From NCBI GenBank assembly GCA_964344985.1, contig CAYFPI010000002.1, positions 58,301 through 122,300 on the forward strand: a DNA stretch of 64,000 nucleotides, in the 5' to 3' direction. Of this stretch, positions 17,117 through 25,886 are shown in pieces. The notes under the pieces are model-generated. The model did no database searches. It had not been told where the DNA came from and was given only the letters and a program-made list of their open reading frames with translations. The stretch's first letter is position 1, and every line of letters begins with the position of its first letter. The DNA comes from Thioglobus_A sp964344985. GTDB lineage: Bacteria > Pseudomonadota > Gammaproteobacteria > PS1 > Pseudothioglobaceae. The translations under genes and the position numbers were made by a program.

Positions 17117-18060
17117 AATTTTAAGAGTAGTTTTTCGAAAAAATCTTCGCTAATATCAACCTTAATATCCAGGTAATACATCTTATCATTAGCAAACTCT
17201 CTACATTTTACCCAATCTTTGCTGGTCATAATTATTGGATGATTGTCTTTAAACTCTAGATCGTTTTTTTGATATGCATAATGATCGGCAAACGGATGTT
17301 CTTGAACATGAATGTGTAGGCTTTTCAATACTGAGAAAAACTTATCTGGATTACCAATACCAGCAACACCATGACAATACTCGGTATGAAAAAAATTCAA
17401 CGGTTTTTTCTCGCCAGTAATTGCATTAACAAAGTCAATAGGGTTAACTTGAGAACTAAATTCTCCCGAATGATTTAAGCCATTATTAATAATAAAATCA
17501 ACAGATTTGAGTCTGGATACTCCTTCCCTAAGTGGGCCAGATGGTAGATAAAAACCATTACCAATTCTATTATTACCATCAATAACGCAAATTTCAATAT
17601 CCCGATCCATGGCGTAATGCTGCAGGCCGTCATCGCTAATCACCACATCAATATCATGCTGAGTAAGCAGATCACGAACTGCTTGTGATCTATCTCGATT
17701 CACCATAACAACACAGTTTGTACTTAGTTTAATTAGTAGCGGCTCATCGCCAGAAACTAAAGGGTCGGTTGAGTTGGTAACTTCTAATGAGCCTTTGTCA
17801 TGAGACCCGCCATAACCACGAGATACCACGCCCACTTTCTTATTTTGAGTATTTAGATAATTACACAGTTCAATAACAATAGGGGTTTTTCCACTACCGC
17901 CCGCCGTAATATTGCCAACAACAATAACTGGTTTGTCAAACCGATTAACCTTGAGCAAGCCTATCTGATAACAATAACGACGTATGATTGATACAACATA
18001 AAAAACAGCCGAGATTGGCAGTAGTAAATAGTTAACAAATCTTCGGTGATTTAAACCCAT
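17113..18060 (-). CDS. lpxK: Tetraacyldisaccharide 4'-kinase
   Basis: Inner-membrane kinase that phosphorylates the 4' position of the lipid A precursor. The 315-residue protein has an N-terminal membrane segment (LLPISAVFYVVSII), the P-loop VGNITAGGSGKTP at about residue 46, VVSRGYGG, VISDDGLQHY and the C-terminal MTSKDWVKC. Operon with ycaR and kdsB; an 8-base spacer separates it from psiE upstream. Confidence 0.96.
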   Translation of the reverse strand: MGLNHRRFVNYLLLPISAVFYVVSIIRRYCYQIGLLKVNRFDKPVIVVGNITAGGSGKTPIVIELCNYLNTQNKKVGVVSRGYGGSHDKGSLEVTNSTDPLVSGDEPLLIKLSTNCVVMVNRDRSQAVRDLLTQHDIDVVISDDGLQHYAMDRDIEICVIDGNNRIGNGFYLPSGPLREGVSRLKSVDFIINNGLNHSGEFSSQVNPIDFVNAITGEKKPLNFFHTEYCHGVAGIGNPDKFFSVLKSLHIHVQEHPFADHYAYQKNDLEFKDNHPIIMTSKDWVKCREFANDKMYYLDIKVDISEDFFEKLLLKL

Positions 18061-18067
18061 TTAAGAC

Positions 18068-18499
18068 TTATTTAAAACACTCATTGTCATTGTCAAACTT
18101 TTTTTCAGTAAATCTAAGAACACCAGCCGAGACAGCCAAAAGCAAAATAGAAGCCACCATAATGACTAAATTAAAACTATCATTAACCACCAGATCCTTC
18201 ATGTCAATCACCATAAATCTAGTGATAGCAGTAATGGCAATAAAGATTAAAAAGATAACAGGCAGACGATGTGTTTTAAAGTAAATACCTGTCATTGCAC
18301 CAAGCTCTAAATAGATAAATAGCAATAAAATATCCTTAAGTGAAGCAAAGCCTGAATCATGTTGCATAATAATTATGTATTCATGAATTGCCGACCAGAC
18401 AATCGTACCTCCAATTACAAACAAACCGATCACATGAAAAGCTTCAATCATAAAATCTCCCAATTGATCAATTCTATTTTTTACATTCTTGTTTGACAT
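18068..18499 (-). CDS. PsiE-family (phosphate-starvation-inducible) membrane protein
   Basis: A 143-residue protein with four predicted membrane segments. The pattern IHEYI, LKDILLLFIYLELGAMTGIYFKTHRLPV and RFMVIDMK matches the PsiE/YjbA family. No biochemical function is known. It is first in the psiE-lpxK-ycaR-kdsB-folD run and is divergent from lolC with a 60-base spacer that must hold both promoters. Confidence 0.85.
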   Translation of the reverse strand: MSNKNVKNRIDQLGDFMIEAFHVIGLFVIGGTIVWSAIHEYIIIMQHDSGFASLKDILLLFIYLELGAMTGIYFKTHRLPVIFLIFIAITAITRFMVIDMKDLVVNDSFNLVIMVASILLLAVSAGVLRFTEKKFDNDNECFK

Positions 18500-18559
18500 A
18501 TTCTCCCCTTTGTATTTATATGTAAATCTAGGTGCTAATTATGACAAAATATCATCACC

Positions 18560-19795
18560 ATGAGTATTGAATTTAACATTTCTAACCAATATTTACGATC
18601 TAGTCGAAATAAAGGCTTTATTTCTTTTATTTCTGGCGTCTCTATGATAGGTCTTATTTTAGGCGTAATGACACTAGTCACAGTGTTGTCGGTTATGAAC
18701 GGCTTTCATAAAGAACTTAGAGACAGAGTATTAAATGCTATCTCACATGGCTACATTAGCACATATTCTGAATCATTTAGCAACTGGGAGGAAGCCCAAT
18801 ACTCTATCAATCAACACCCGCAAGTACTAAACAGCTCTCCTTATATTGAAAAATATGCACTACTTAGTGGCAAGATTGGCGCTCAAGGCATTAGTGTTCG
18901 AGGCATTATTCCTAAATTTGAAAAACAAACCTCAATCTTGCTAGATAAAATAAAAGCAGGCGATGCTCAATTAGATAAAAGCAATATTCTAATTGGTTCT
19001 GGATTAAGTGCCCAACTAGGTGTGACACTTGGAGACAAGGTAACTTTACTAACACCAGAATTATCTTCTAACATCATGGGTATTCAGCCTAGATTCAAAC
19101 GCTTTACTGTTACCGGTATTTTTGATGCTGGTATGAACGAATATGATAACAATCTGGCCTTTATTCATCTTCATCAGGCGCAAAAACTATATTCGATGAA
19201 TAAAGATATTTCCGGCATTCGCTTGCAGGTGGATGATCTATTTCAAGCTAAGAAAATCACCAATCAGGTAGTAAATTCTTTGGGTGCAAATAAATACTAC
19301 GGGATTGACTGGAGTGCTCAAAAATCTAACTTCATTAAAGCGCTAAATCTTGAAAAACAAATGATTGGCATTGTTTTATCATTAATTATCGCCGTGGCTG
19401 CATTTAATATTGTTTCAATGATGGTAATGGTGGTTACTGACAAAAAGGCAGACATTGCTATTTTGCGCACCCTAGGTATGACGCCAAAGCGAATTGTTAA
19501 AGTGTTTTTCTACCAAGGCATTACTATTGGGATTATCGGTATTAGTGTTGGCTTAATATTGGGCATCTTGCTGTCATTAAATATTGAAAGCATTGTTAGT
19601 GGTGTTGAATCCCTGCTAGGATTTCAGTTTTTTCCTAAGGATGTGTTTTATATTAACCGCTTCCCGTCTGATATACACATTGCAGATATTGTTAAGGTAG
19701 GCATGGGTGCATTTATATTAGTAATGTTAGCAGCCATTTATCCAGCTAAGCGCGCTGGAAAAGTTATTATCACTCAGGTGTTAAATCATGAGTAA
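18560..19795 (+). CDS. lolC: Lipoprotein-releasing ABC transporter permease (LolC/LolE)
   Basis: Inner-membrane permease that extracts outer-membrane lipoproteins and hands them to LolA. The 411-residue protein has one N-terminal membrane helix (FISGVSMIGLILGVMTLVTVLSVMNGF, quoted in part), a large periplasmic MacB-like domain, and three C-terminal helices ending YPAKRAGKV. Only one permease gene precedes lolD, so it may be a LolF-like homodimeric version or its partner lies elsewhere. It overlaps lolD by eight bases. Confidence 0.92.
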   Translation: MSIEFNISNQYLRSSRNKGFISFISGVSMIGLILGVMTLVTVLSVMNGFHKELRDRVLNAISHGYISTYSESFSNWEEAQYSINQHPQVLNSSPYIEKYALLSGKIGAQGISVRGIIPKFEKQTSILLDKIKAGDAQLDKSNILIGSGLSAQLGVTLGDKVTLLTPELSSNIMGIQPRFKRFTVTGIFDAGMNEYDNNLAFIHLHQAQKLYSMNKDISGIRLQVDDLFQAKKITNQVVNSLGANKYYGIDWSAQKSNFIKALNLEKQMIGIVLSLIIAVAAFNIVSMMVMVVTDKKADIAILRTLGMTPKRIVKVFFYQGITIGIIGISVGLILGILLSLNIESIVSGVESLLGFQFFPKDVFYINRFPSDIHIADIVKVGMGAFILVMLAAIYPAKRAGKVIITQVLNHE

Positions 19796-20452
19796 TATTA
19801 TTGAATGCCACAATGTTTGCTATTCGTATTCTGATGGATCTAATACCACCAACATTCTAAATCAGCTTAATTTATCCATCAAATCTGGAGAATCTGTTGC
19901 TATCTTAGGACGCTCTGGCTGTGGAAAATCCACTCTGCTTAATTTATTGGGCGGTCTTGATAGGCAAAACAGCGGTGAAATTATTATCAATAACACCAAA
20001 ACTCAAACCCTAAATCAAGAGCAACTAACAAAATTAAGGTCTGATAATCTTAGCTTTATTTACCAACTTCATCATCTATTAAAAGATTTTGATGCGCTTA
20101 ATAACGTAATGATACCTTTAAAGGCATGGGTAAAAAACAAGCGAGAGATGCCTCGTTAAAACTGCTTGATTCTGTTGGATTGGCACACAGAATTTCACAT
20201 TTTCCTGGAGAGCTTTCAGGCGGAGAGCGTCAACGTGTTGCTATTGCTAGAGCGCTAGTTACTCATCCAAAATGCTTGCTGGCAGATGAGCCTACGGGAA
20301 ACTTGGACAGAGAAAATGCCAATGAAGTATTATCACTCATGATTGATCTACATCAACAACACCATAGCGCACTAATTATTGTTACTCATGATGAAAATAT
20401 TGCTGCCAAAATGCAGCGAACACTAATTTTAGATAATGGAAAAATTAGCTGA
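19788..20452 (+). CDS. lolD: Lipoprotein-releasing ABC ATPase LolD, frame disrupted
   Basis: ATPase of the Lol system. The sequence has Walker A (LGRSGCGKSTLL, about residue 40), the Q-loop FIYQLHHLL, signature LSGGERQRVAIARAL, Walker B LLADEPTGNLD and switch VTHDE. The frame breaks near 20125: the first part reads to a TAA at 20157-20159, and homology continues in the -1 frame from MGKKQARDAS (20126 on). Adding one A before TGGGT gives PLKAMGKKQ, matching the (I/M)GKK stretch usual in LolD, so a one-base loss is the simplest explanation. A slippery A AAA AAC (about 20132-20138) lies right after. The 3' end overlaps convergent panD by eight bases. Confidence 0.9.
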
Positions 20453-20813
20453 TTGTTGAACTTTTTCTAACTAAAGTGTTGTTTTCATCAACATAACACA
20501 AGGTTGGCGCATAATTTTCTAGCTCTTTTTCATCATAACTTGCATAAGATGCAATGATTAGCAAATCGCCTACTGCCGCTTTATGTGCTGCTGCACCATT
20601 AACGGAAATCACGCCTGAATTATCTTTGCCACGTATGGTGTAAGTTGTAAAACGATTACCATTGTTAATATTGTAAATTTGAATTTGCTCAAATGTACCA
20701 ATGCCAGCAGCATCTAATAATGCACCATCAATCTCACATGAACCTTCATAATCAACTTCGCAGGCAGTTGTTGTAACTCTGTGTAATTTTGCTTTTAGAA
20801 ATGTTCTTTGCAT
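20445..20813 (-). CDS. panD: Aspartate 1-decarboxylase (pyruvoyl enzyme)
   Basis: Makes beta-alanine for pantothenate and CoA. The 122-residue proenzyme starts MQRTFLKAKLHRVTTTAC and has the self-cleavage site YEGS (Gly24-Ser25), which creates the pyruvoyl group; further family features are NGAAAH and GDLLIIASYA. It is separated by only 33 bases from oadB and overlaps the end of lolD on the other strand. Confidence 0.97.
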   Translation of the reverse strand: MQRTFLKAKLHRVTTTACEVDYEGSCEIDGALLDAAGIGTFEQIQIYNINNGNRFTTYTIRGKDNSGVISVNGAAAHKAAVGDLLIIASYASYDEKELENYAPTLCYVDENNTLVRKSSTIS

Positions 20814-20846
20814 GCTTAATATTTTAATCTCTTTTAAGAAAAAAGA

Positions 20847-21977
20847 TTACCCTAAGAACTGAATCATGATGCCTGCTGCAATCGCCGAACCAATCACACC
20901 AGCTACGTTCGGACCCATTGCATGCATTAACAAGAAGTTATGCGGATTAGACTCCAGACCTACTTTATTTGATACACGCGCTGCCATTGGTACTGCCGAT
21001 ACACCTGCTGAACCAATCAAAGGATTGATTTTATTTTTACTAAATAAATTCATTACTTTTGCCATTAATAAACCACTAGCTGTACCAATGGCAAATGCAA
21101 TCATACCCAGTAATAAAATACCCAATGTTTCAGGCTGTAGGAACTTATCAGCCATTAGCTTAGAGCCAACTGCCAAACCTAAAAAGATCGTAACAATATT
21201 AATCAGTGCATTTTGTGTAGTATCACTTAATCTATCAACCACACCTGACTCTTTCATCAGATTACCAAAAGCAAACATACCTAATAATGGCGCCGCATCT
21301 GGCAATAATAATGCCACTAACATTAATAGCATTACCGGGAAAATGATTTTTTCTGCTTTAGACACCTCTCTAAGCTGCACCATTTCAATTTGACGCTCTT
21401 TCTCTGATGTTAAAGCGCGCATAATTGGCGGTTGAATTAGTGGTACTAATGCCATGTATGAATAAGATGCTACAGCAATTGCACCTAACAAATCAGGTGC
21501 CAGTTTAGAAGCCACATAAATACTGGTTGGACCATCAGCGCCGCCGATAATACCAATTGCTGCCGCATCTGTTAGGCTAAAGTCAAACACACCGAGTGTG
21601 GTTAAGGCAATTGCACCCAATAAAGTTGCAAAAATACCAAACTGTGCTGCTGCACCTAATAATAAAGTCTTTGGATTAGCCAATAGCGGGCCAAAATCAG
21701 TAAGCGCTCCCACACCCATAAAGATAATCAGTGGGAATGCACCTGACTCAATACCAACCACGTAAAAAACATGCAATATGCCACTACCTTCAGCAATACC
21801 CGCACCTGGAATGTTGGCCAAAATAGAGCCAAAACCAATAGGCAATAACAACAAAGGTTCGAAATTTTTAACAATGGCTAAATACAATAACAATACGCCA
21901 ACAAGCAACATAAGACCTTGACCCCATGCCATTTGATACAAACCCGTATTAATCCATAATGTGTGTAATTGTTCCAT
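20847..21977 (-). CDS. oadB: Oxaloacetate decarboxylase beta subunit (Na+ pump)
   Basis: Integral membrane subunit that removes CO2 from carboxybiotin and couples this to Na+ export. The 376-residue protein has about nine to eleven hydrophobic segments and the conserved re-entrant motif GIIGGADGPTSIYV with the functional Asp, plus GVSAVPMAARV and the C-terminal GPNVAGVIGSA. Order oadG-oadA-oadB on the minus strand is the usual one. The Na+ gradient may also serve the antiporter at 27282-28235. Confidence 0.96.
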   Translation of the reverse strand: MEQLHTLWINTGLYQMAWGQGLMLLVGVLLLYLAIVKNFEPLLLLPIGFGSILANIPGAGIAEGSGILHVFYVVGIESGAFPLIIFMGVGALTDFGPLLANPKTLLLGAAAQFGIFATLLGAIALTTLGVFDFSLTDAAAIGIIGGADGPTSIYVASKLAPDLLGAIAVASYSYMALVPLIQPPIMRALTSEKERQIEMVQLREVSKAEKIIFPVMLLMLVALLLPDAAPLLGMFAFGNLMKESGVVDRLSDTTQNALINIVTIFLGLAVGSKLMADKFLQPETLGILLLGMIAFAIGTASGLLMAKVMNLFSKNKINPLIGSAGVSAVPMAARVSNKVGLESNPHNFLLMHAMGPNVAGVIGSAIAAGIMIQFLG

Positions 21978-21998
21978 ATGACTTAAATCCAGTAGTAA

Positions 21999-23831
21999 TT
22001 ATGCAAGTGTCAATAAGGTTTGACCTACAGTAACTGCATCACCCTCTCTAACAGAAATATCAGTTACTACACCAGATCTAGCTGCTTTAATTTCAGTTTC
22101 CATTTTCATGGCTTCTAAAATAACCAACACATCTCCTTCTGAAATTTTTTGATTAGGATCAACCATGATCTTCCAAATATTGCCAGATAGTGGTGCACCA
22201 ATAGCTTCTCCACCTGTTGCAGGCACTTCGGTCACAATTTCTTTCTCTGTAGGTGCTACCGGCACAGGTGGTGCATCCGAAGCCGCTTTCATTGAGGTAA
22301 TGTCACCACCAGCTGACACCTCAACTGTATATGAATTTCCTTTAACAGATACTGTATAAGTACCCTCTTCACTGTCTGGAGTTTTGCAATTATCACTTTG
22401 TTGCGGTACAGGCTCAAAGAAGTCTGGATTGTTGCGATTTTCTAAAAATGAAATGCCCACTTGTGGAAATAAAGCATATGTCATTAGGTCGTCAACTTTA
22501 TTATCAGCCAATGTAATGTTTTTATCAGCAACGATTTTGTCAAATTCTTGCTCAAGAATATGCATCTCAGGTGCGATATTATCAGCTGGTCGACAAGTAA
22601 TCGGCTCTTTACCTTCCAACACTTTAGCTTGCAAAGCTTTGTCAACTGGCGCTGGTGTTGCGCCATATTCACCTTTCAAAACACCTGAAGATTCTTTCGT
22701 AATAGTCTTGTAGCGCTCACCAGTTAGAACGTTCAATACTGATTGGGTGCCAACAATTTGTGATGTTGGTGTAACCAGTGGAATGTAACCTAAATCTTTA
22801 CGAACTCTCGGTATCTCTAACAATACTTCATCCATCTTATCAGCAGCATTTTGCTCACGCAATTGATTCTCCATATTGGTCAGCATGCCACCTGGTACTT
22901 GCGATAATAAAATGCGAGAATCCACACCTTTTAAAGAACCTTCAAATTTTGCATATTTGCAACGAATTGGACGGAAATAAGCATCAATCTCTTCTAGTTT
23001 CTCTAAATCCAGTCCTGTTTTTCTAGGGCTGTTTTCTAAAATAGACACCACTGAATTGGTTGCACTGTGACCATAAGTCATGCTCATTGAACCAATGGCA
23101 GTATCAACACGATCAATTCCAGCCTCTACTGCCTTAATAATAGCAGCAGTAGAAAGCCCTGTTGTTGCGTGCGCATGTAGTTGAATAGGAATATCAACGG
23201 CCGCTTTAAGCTCTTTAACCAAATCATAAGCAACATAAGGCTGTAGCAATCCAGCCATGTCTTTAATACATAGTGAATGTGCACCCATGTCTTCAATCTC
23301 TCTGGCCATATCCAACCATGTCTGCGTATTATGAACAGGACTAACTGTATAAGACAAAGTACCTTGTGCATGCTGACCGATCTTAACCGCTTGATTAGTA
23401 GCAGTTTTAAGGTTGCGGATATCATTCATCGCGTCAAAGATACGGAAAACACCAACACCATTCTCAGCACACCTATCTACAAACTTTCGCACCACGTCGT
23501 CACTATAATGACGATATCCTAAAAGATTTTGACCACGCAACAACATTTGTTGAGGTGTATTTGGCATAACCTTTTTGATTTCACGAATGCGATCCCAAGG
23601 GTCTTCGCCCAAATAGCGAATGCATGAATCAAACGTTGCACCACCCCATGACTCCATGGACCAGTAACCAATTTTGTCGAGCTTATCAGCAATTGGCAAC
23701 ATGTCATCGATGCGCATACGTGTTGCAAATAAAGATTGGTGAGCATCTCTAAAGACAAGCTCGGTAATCTCTACTTTTTTGCCTTCAGAATTATCAGATT
23801 TTTTAGTCATATTTTTTAAAAAATTTAGCAT
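21999..23831 (-). CDS. oadA: Oxaloacetate decarboxylase alpha subunit
   Basis: Carboxyltransferase and biotin carrier subunit. The 610-residue protein has an HMGL-like TIM barrel (residues about 20-290; FRDAHQSLFATRMR, WGGATFD, RIFDAMND, LCIKDMAGLL, QLHAHATTG), a conserved PYC/OADA domain (about 310-470), a Pro/Ala-rich linker and a C-terminal biotinyl domain with EAMKMETEI, where Lys is biotinylated. The other candidate, pyruvate carboxylase subunit B, is less likely because oadG and oadB flank it. Confidence 0.95.
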   Translation of the reverse strand: MLNFLKNMTKKSDNSEGKKVEITELVFRDAHQSLFATRMRIDDMLPIADKLDKIGYWSMESWGGATFDSCIRYLGEDPWDRIREIKKVMPNTPQQMLLRGQNLLGYRHYSDDVVRKFVDRCAENGVGVFRIFDAMNDIRNLKTATNQAVKIGQHAQGTLSYTVSPVHNTQTWLDMAREIEDMGAHSLCIKDMAGLLQPYVAYDLVKELKAAVDIPIQLHAHATTGLSTAAIIKAVEAGIDRVDTAIGSMSMTYGHSATNSVVSILENSPRKTGLDLEKLEEIDAYFRPIRCKYAKFEGSLKGVDSRILLSQVPGGMLTNMENQLREQNAADKMDEVLLEIPRVRKDLGYIPLVTPTSQIVGTQSVLNVLTGERYKTITKESSGVLKGEYGATPAPVDKALQAKVLEGKEPITCRPADNIAPEMHILEQEFDKIVADKNITLADNKVDDLMTYALFPQVGISFLENRNNPDFFEPVPQQSDNCKTPDSEEGTYTVSVKGNSYTVEVSAGGDITSMKAASDAPPVPVAPTEKEIVTEVPATGGEAIGAPLSGNIWKIMVDPNQKISEGDVLVILEAMKMETEIKAARSGVVTDISVREGDAVTVGQTLLTLA

Positions 23832-23836
23832 GATCC

Positions 23837-24088
23837 TTATGCTCCCCTATGCATCTTGATTGCTTGTTCAATAACAAATTTAGTCTCCTCGTCAATCTCA
23901 TCACTAAGGCTACTAGCAGCAACTTCTTGCTGATTGTCAACTTTATCGCCTTTTTTGTGTAGTCTTTGAATAATAATCGACATCAGCTTAGTAACACCTA
24001 CCAACACTGTTAAGAACAAAAATACAAAACCCATGCCAAACAAAGTAAGGTTTAGCGCTTCTGAGATAAGATTAACTTCTTGTTCCAT
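23837..24088 (-). CDS. oadG: Oxaloacetate decarboxylase gamma subunit
   Basis: An 83-residue protein with one N-terminal membrane helix (LTLFGMGFVFLFLTVLVGVT) and a charged C-terminal tail, as expected for OadG, which assembles the alpha and beta subunits. It starts MEQEVNLISEALNL and is the first gene of the oadGAB operon. Sequence conservation in OadG is low, so the call rests mainly on topology and position. Confidence 0.9.
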   Translation of the reverse strand: MEQEVNLISEALNLTLFGMGFVFLFLTVLVGVTKLMSIIIQRLHKKGDKVDNQQEVAASSLSDEIDEETKFVIEQAIKMHRGA

Positions 24089-24112
24089 ATTGTTATTATT
24101 TTATTATTAATT

Positions 24113-24197
24113 TGGTACCGATGGACGGGGTCGAACCGTCACTCCGTGAGGAACCGGATTTTGAATCCGGCGTGTCTACCAATTCCACCACATCGGC
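24113..24197 (-). tRNA. tRNA-Leu (anticodon CAA)
   Basis: On the minus strand a class II tRNA with acceptor GCCGATG/CATCGGT, D-arm GTGGAATTGGTAGACAC, anticodon stem CCGGA/TCCGG enclosing loop TTCAAAA (anticodon CAA, complement of 24161-24163), a variable arm CCTCACGG-type stem, T-loop GTTCGACCC and an encoded CCA. It lies between infA and oadG on the same strand. Confidence 0.98.
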
Positions 24198-24208
24198 AAT
24201 ATTTTTTA

Positions 24209-24427
24209 TTACTTGTGTCTGAAAGTGGTTCTACCCGTAGTTACATCATAAGGTGTCATTTCAACGGTAACCTTATCGCCTGGCAAAATACGAATGTAGT
24301 GCTTACGAATCTTTCCAGAAATGTGTGCCAATACACTATGGCCATTTTCTAGCTCAACTGTAAAAGTTGTATTAGGCAGTTTTTCCTTCACTACGCCTTC
24401 TAATTCAATGTAATCACTTTTTGACAT
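24209..24427 (-). CDS. infA: Translation initiation factor IF-1
   Basis: A 72-residue OB-fold protein that binds the ribosomal A site during initiation. Sequence MSKSDYIELEGVVKEKLPN, VLAHISGKIRKHYIRILPGD and the C-terminal TTGRTTFRHK are diagnostic. I chose the ATG at 24427; a longer reading frame upstream adds a non-conserved extension. It sits 11 bases upstream of tRNA-Leu and may be co-transcribed with it. Confidence 0.97.
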   Translation of the reverse strand: MSKSDYIELEGVVKEKLPNTTFTVELENGHSVLAHISGKIRKHYIRILPGDKVTVEMTPYDVTTGRTTFRHK

Positions 24428-24525
24428 AAATAACGATAATCTCACACAATAAAATTGAACCATTTTACCCGATTGTTAGGTCGTGGACAAATAAAGGGAA
24501 AAGCTCTTAAGGTTTTTAAATAAGC

Positions 24526-24531
24526 TATAAT
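24526..24531 (+). promoter_or_regulatory. Possible -10 box upstream of metF
   Basis: A perfect TATAAT 30 bases before the metF start codon. The region 17 bases upstream (around GCTCTTAAG) is a poor -35. No SAM or SAH riboswitch could be recognised in the leader. Confidence 0.35.
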
Positions 24532-24561
24532 TAGCGTATTTTGTGCTAACGTTAAACGAAG

Positions 24562-25383
24562 ATGAAGCTAAGTTTTGAATTTTTCCCACCAAGAACTGAC
24601 CAAGGCAAACAAAACCTTAAGCAAGTTAGACAAGAATTATCCGTTGTATCACCAGAATATTTCTCCACTACTTTTGGAGCGGGTGGCACAACCCAAGACG
24701 CTACACTTGAAACAGTGTTAGATATTCAAAAAAATGACAATATTCCTGCAGCGCCGCACTTGTCATGCATCAACTCAGAAAAAACAAAAATCATTGATTT
24801 GCTAGACCAATACCAATCTGCAGGTATTAATCGAATTGTGGCATTAAGAGGTGATATTCCTTCCGGCGTACGCAATATTGGCGATTTTCATTATGCTAAT
24901 GAATTGGTTGAGTTTATTCGCAAACAATATAATGATTATTTTCATATCGAAGTAGCAGCCTATCCTGAAATGCACCCTCAGGCTAAGGATATGCAACAAG
25001 ATATCAACAACTTTGTTAATAAAGTAAAAGCAGGTGCTAATGGCGCCATTACTCAATACTTTTATAATGTTGATGCTTATTTTAGATTTGTTGATGAAGT
25101 GCAAAAATTAGGCGTAAATATTCCAATTACACCTGGCATTATGCCAATTACCAATTACACACAACTGCTTAGATTTTCAAATATGTGTGGCGCTGAAATT
25201 CCAAGATGGATTGAAAAAAGACTAATATCTTATGGTGATGATCTTGAATCACTATCAAGTTTTGGCTTTGATGTGGTTGCTAAATTATGTGATCAGCTTA
25301 AGTCACAAGGCGTGGATAGCTTTCATTTTTACTCAATGAACAAAACACAGCCCTCACTGGCGCTTGCTCAAAGCGTCAAGTAA
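24562..25383 (+). CDS. metF: Methylenetetrahydrofolate reductase
   Basis: FAD enzyme reducing methylene-THF to methyl-THF for methionine synthesis. The 273-residue TIM barrel shows SFEFFPPRTDQG at the N-terminus, TFGAGGTTQDAT, the FAD/folate contacts RIVALRGDIP, VAAYPEMHPQA, ITQYFYN and GIMPI. Length is typical of prokaryotic MetF. It converges with the HTH-protein gene eight bases downstream. Confidence 0.97.
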   Translation: MKLSFEFFPPRTDQGKQNLKQVRQELSVVSPEYFSTTFGAGGTTQDATLETVLDIQKNDNIPAAPHLSCINSEKTKIIDLLDQYQSAGINRIVALRGDIPSGVRNIGDFHYANELVEFIRKQYNDYFHIEVAAYPEMHPQAKDMQQDINNFVNKVKAGANGAITQYFYNVDAYFRFVDEVQKLGVNIPITPGIMPITNYTQLLRFSNMCGAEIPRWIEKRLISYGDDLESLSSFGFDVVAKLCDQLKSQGVDSFHFYSMNKTQPSLALAQSVK

Positions 25384-25391
25384 AAAAAATA

Positions 25392-25829
25392 CTAATTAAC
25401 TTGCTGCTTTACCCAGTTTTGCAGCTGATTCAAAGGTCTTTTATCTTGCGCATGACAACACTTTTCAAGCTCACTTAGACGTTGACCAAGCTCTTCAAAT
25501 ACCATAGCATAGTGTTCATTTTTGATTTTCTCTTTATAAAGTTTAGACTTAACATTAGCAATAGCGCTCATTAACGCCTGTTCATTTTCAAGTTTAATTT
25601 TGTCAGCCGCACCTGCTTTAAACATGGCATCATCTTTGATTTGCTGCATTTTTTGAATATGTTTATCCTGTTCAGAATGCAATCCGTGATTAGGGTAAGC
25701 AAGTCGAATACTGTCTGTTGTCACATACCCCTCATGGGTTTGTAATTTTCCTAAATTAATTTGATTTTGAATATCACCTCTAGACACACCTAGTTGGCGG
25801 GCTGCTTGCGAAACACTTAGTTTGATCAT
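25392..25829 (-). CDS. HTH plus coiled-coil protein, unknown
   Basis: A 145-residue protein with an N-terminal MerR/excisionase-like helix-turn-helix (LSVSQAARQLGVSRGDIQNQINLGKL, residues about 3-28, quoted in part) followed by a long, charged helical region (residues about 55-130) likely to form a coiled coil, and a CC pair near the C-terminus (LEKCCHAQ). It could be a small DNA-binding regulator, but no target is evident. Located downstream of hemD on the same strand, 57 bases away. Confidence 0.6.
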   Translation of the reverse strand: MIKLSVSQAARQLGVSRGDIQNQINLGKLQTHEGYVTTDSIRLAYPNHGLHSEQDKHIQKMQQIKDDAMFKAGAADKIKLENEQALMSAIANVKSKLYKEKIKNEHYAMVFEELGQRLSELEKCCHAQDKRPLNQLQNWVKQQVN

Positions 25830-25886
25830 GCTCTTTTCTCTCCCCAGAAAAAGTTATCTATAGCTGTCAAATTAATGCTTTTTTAT

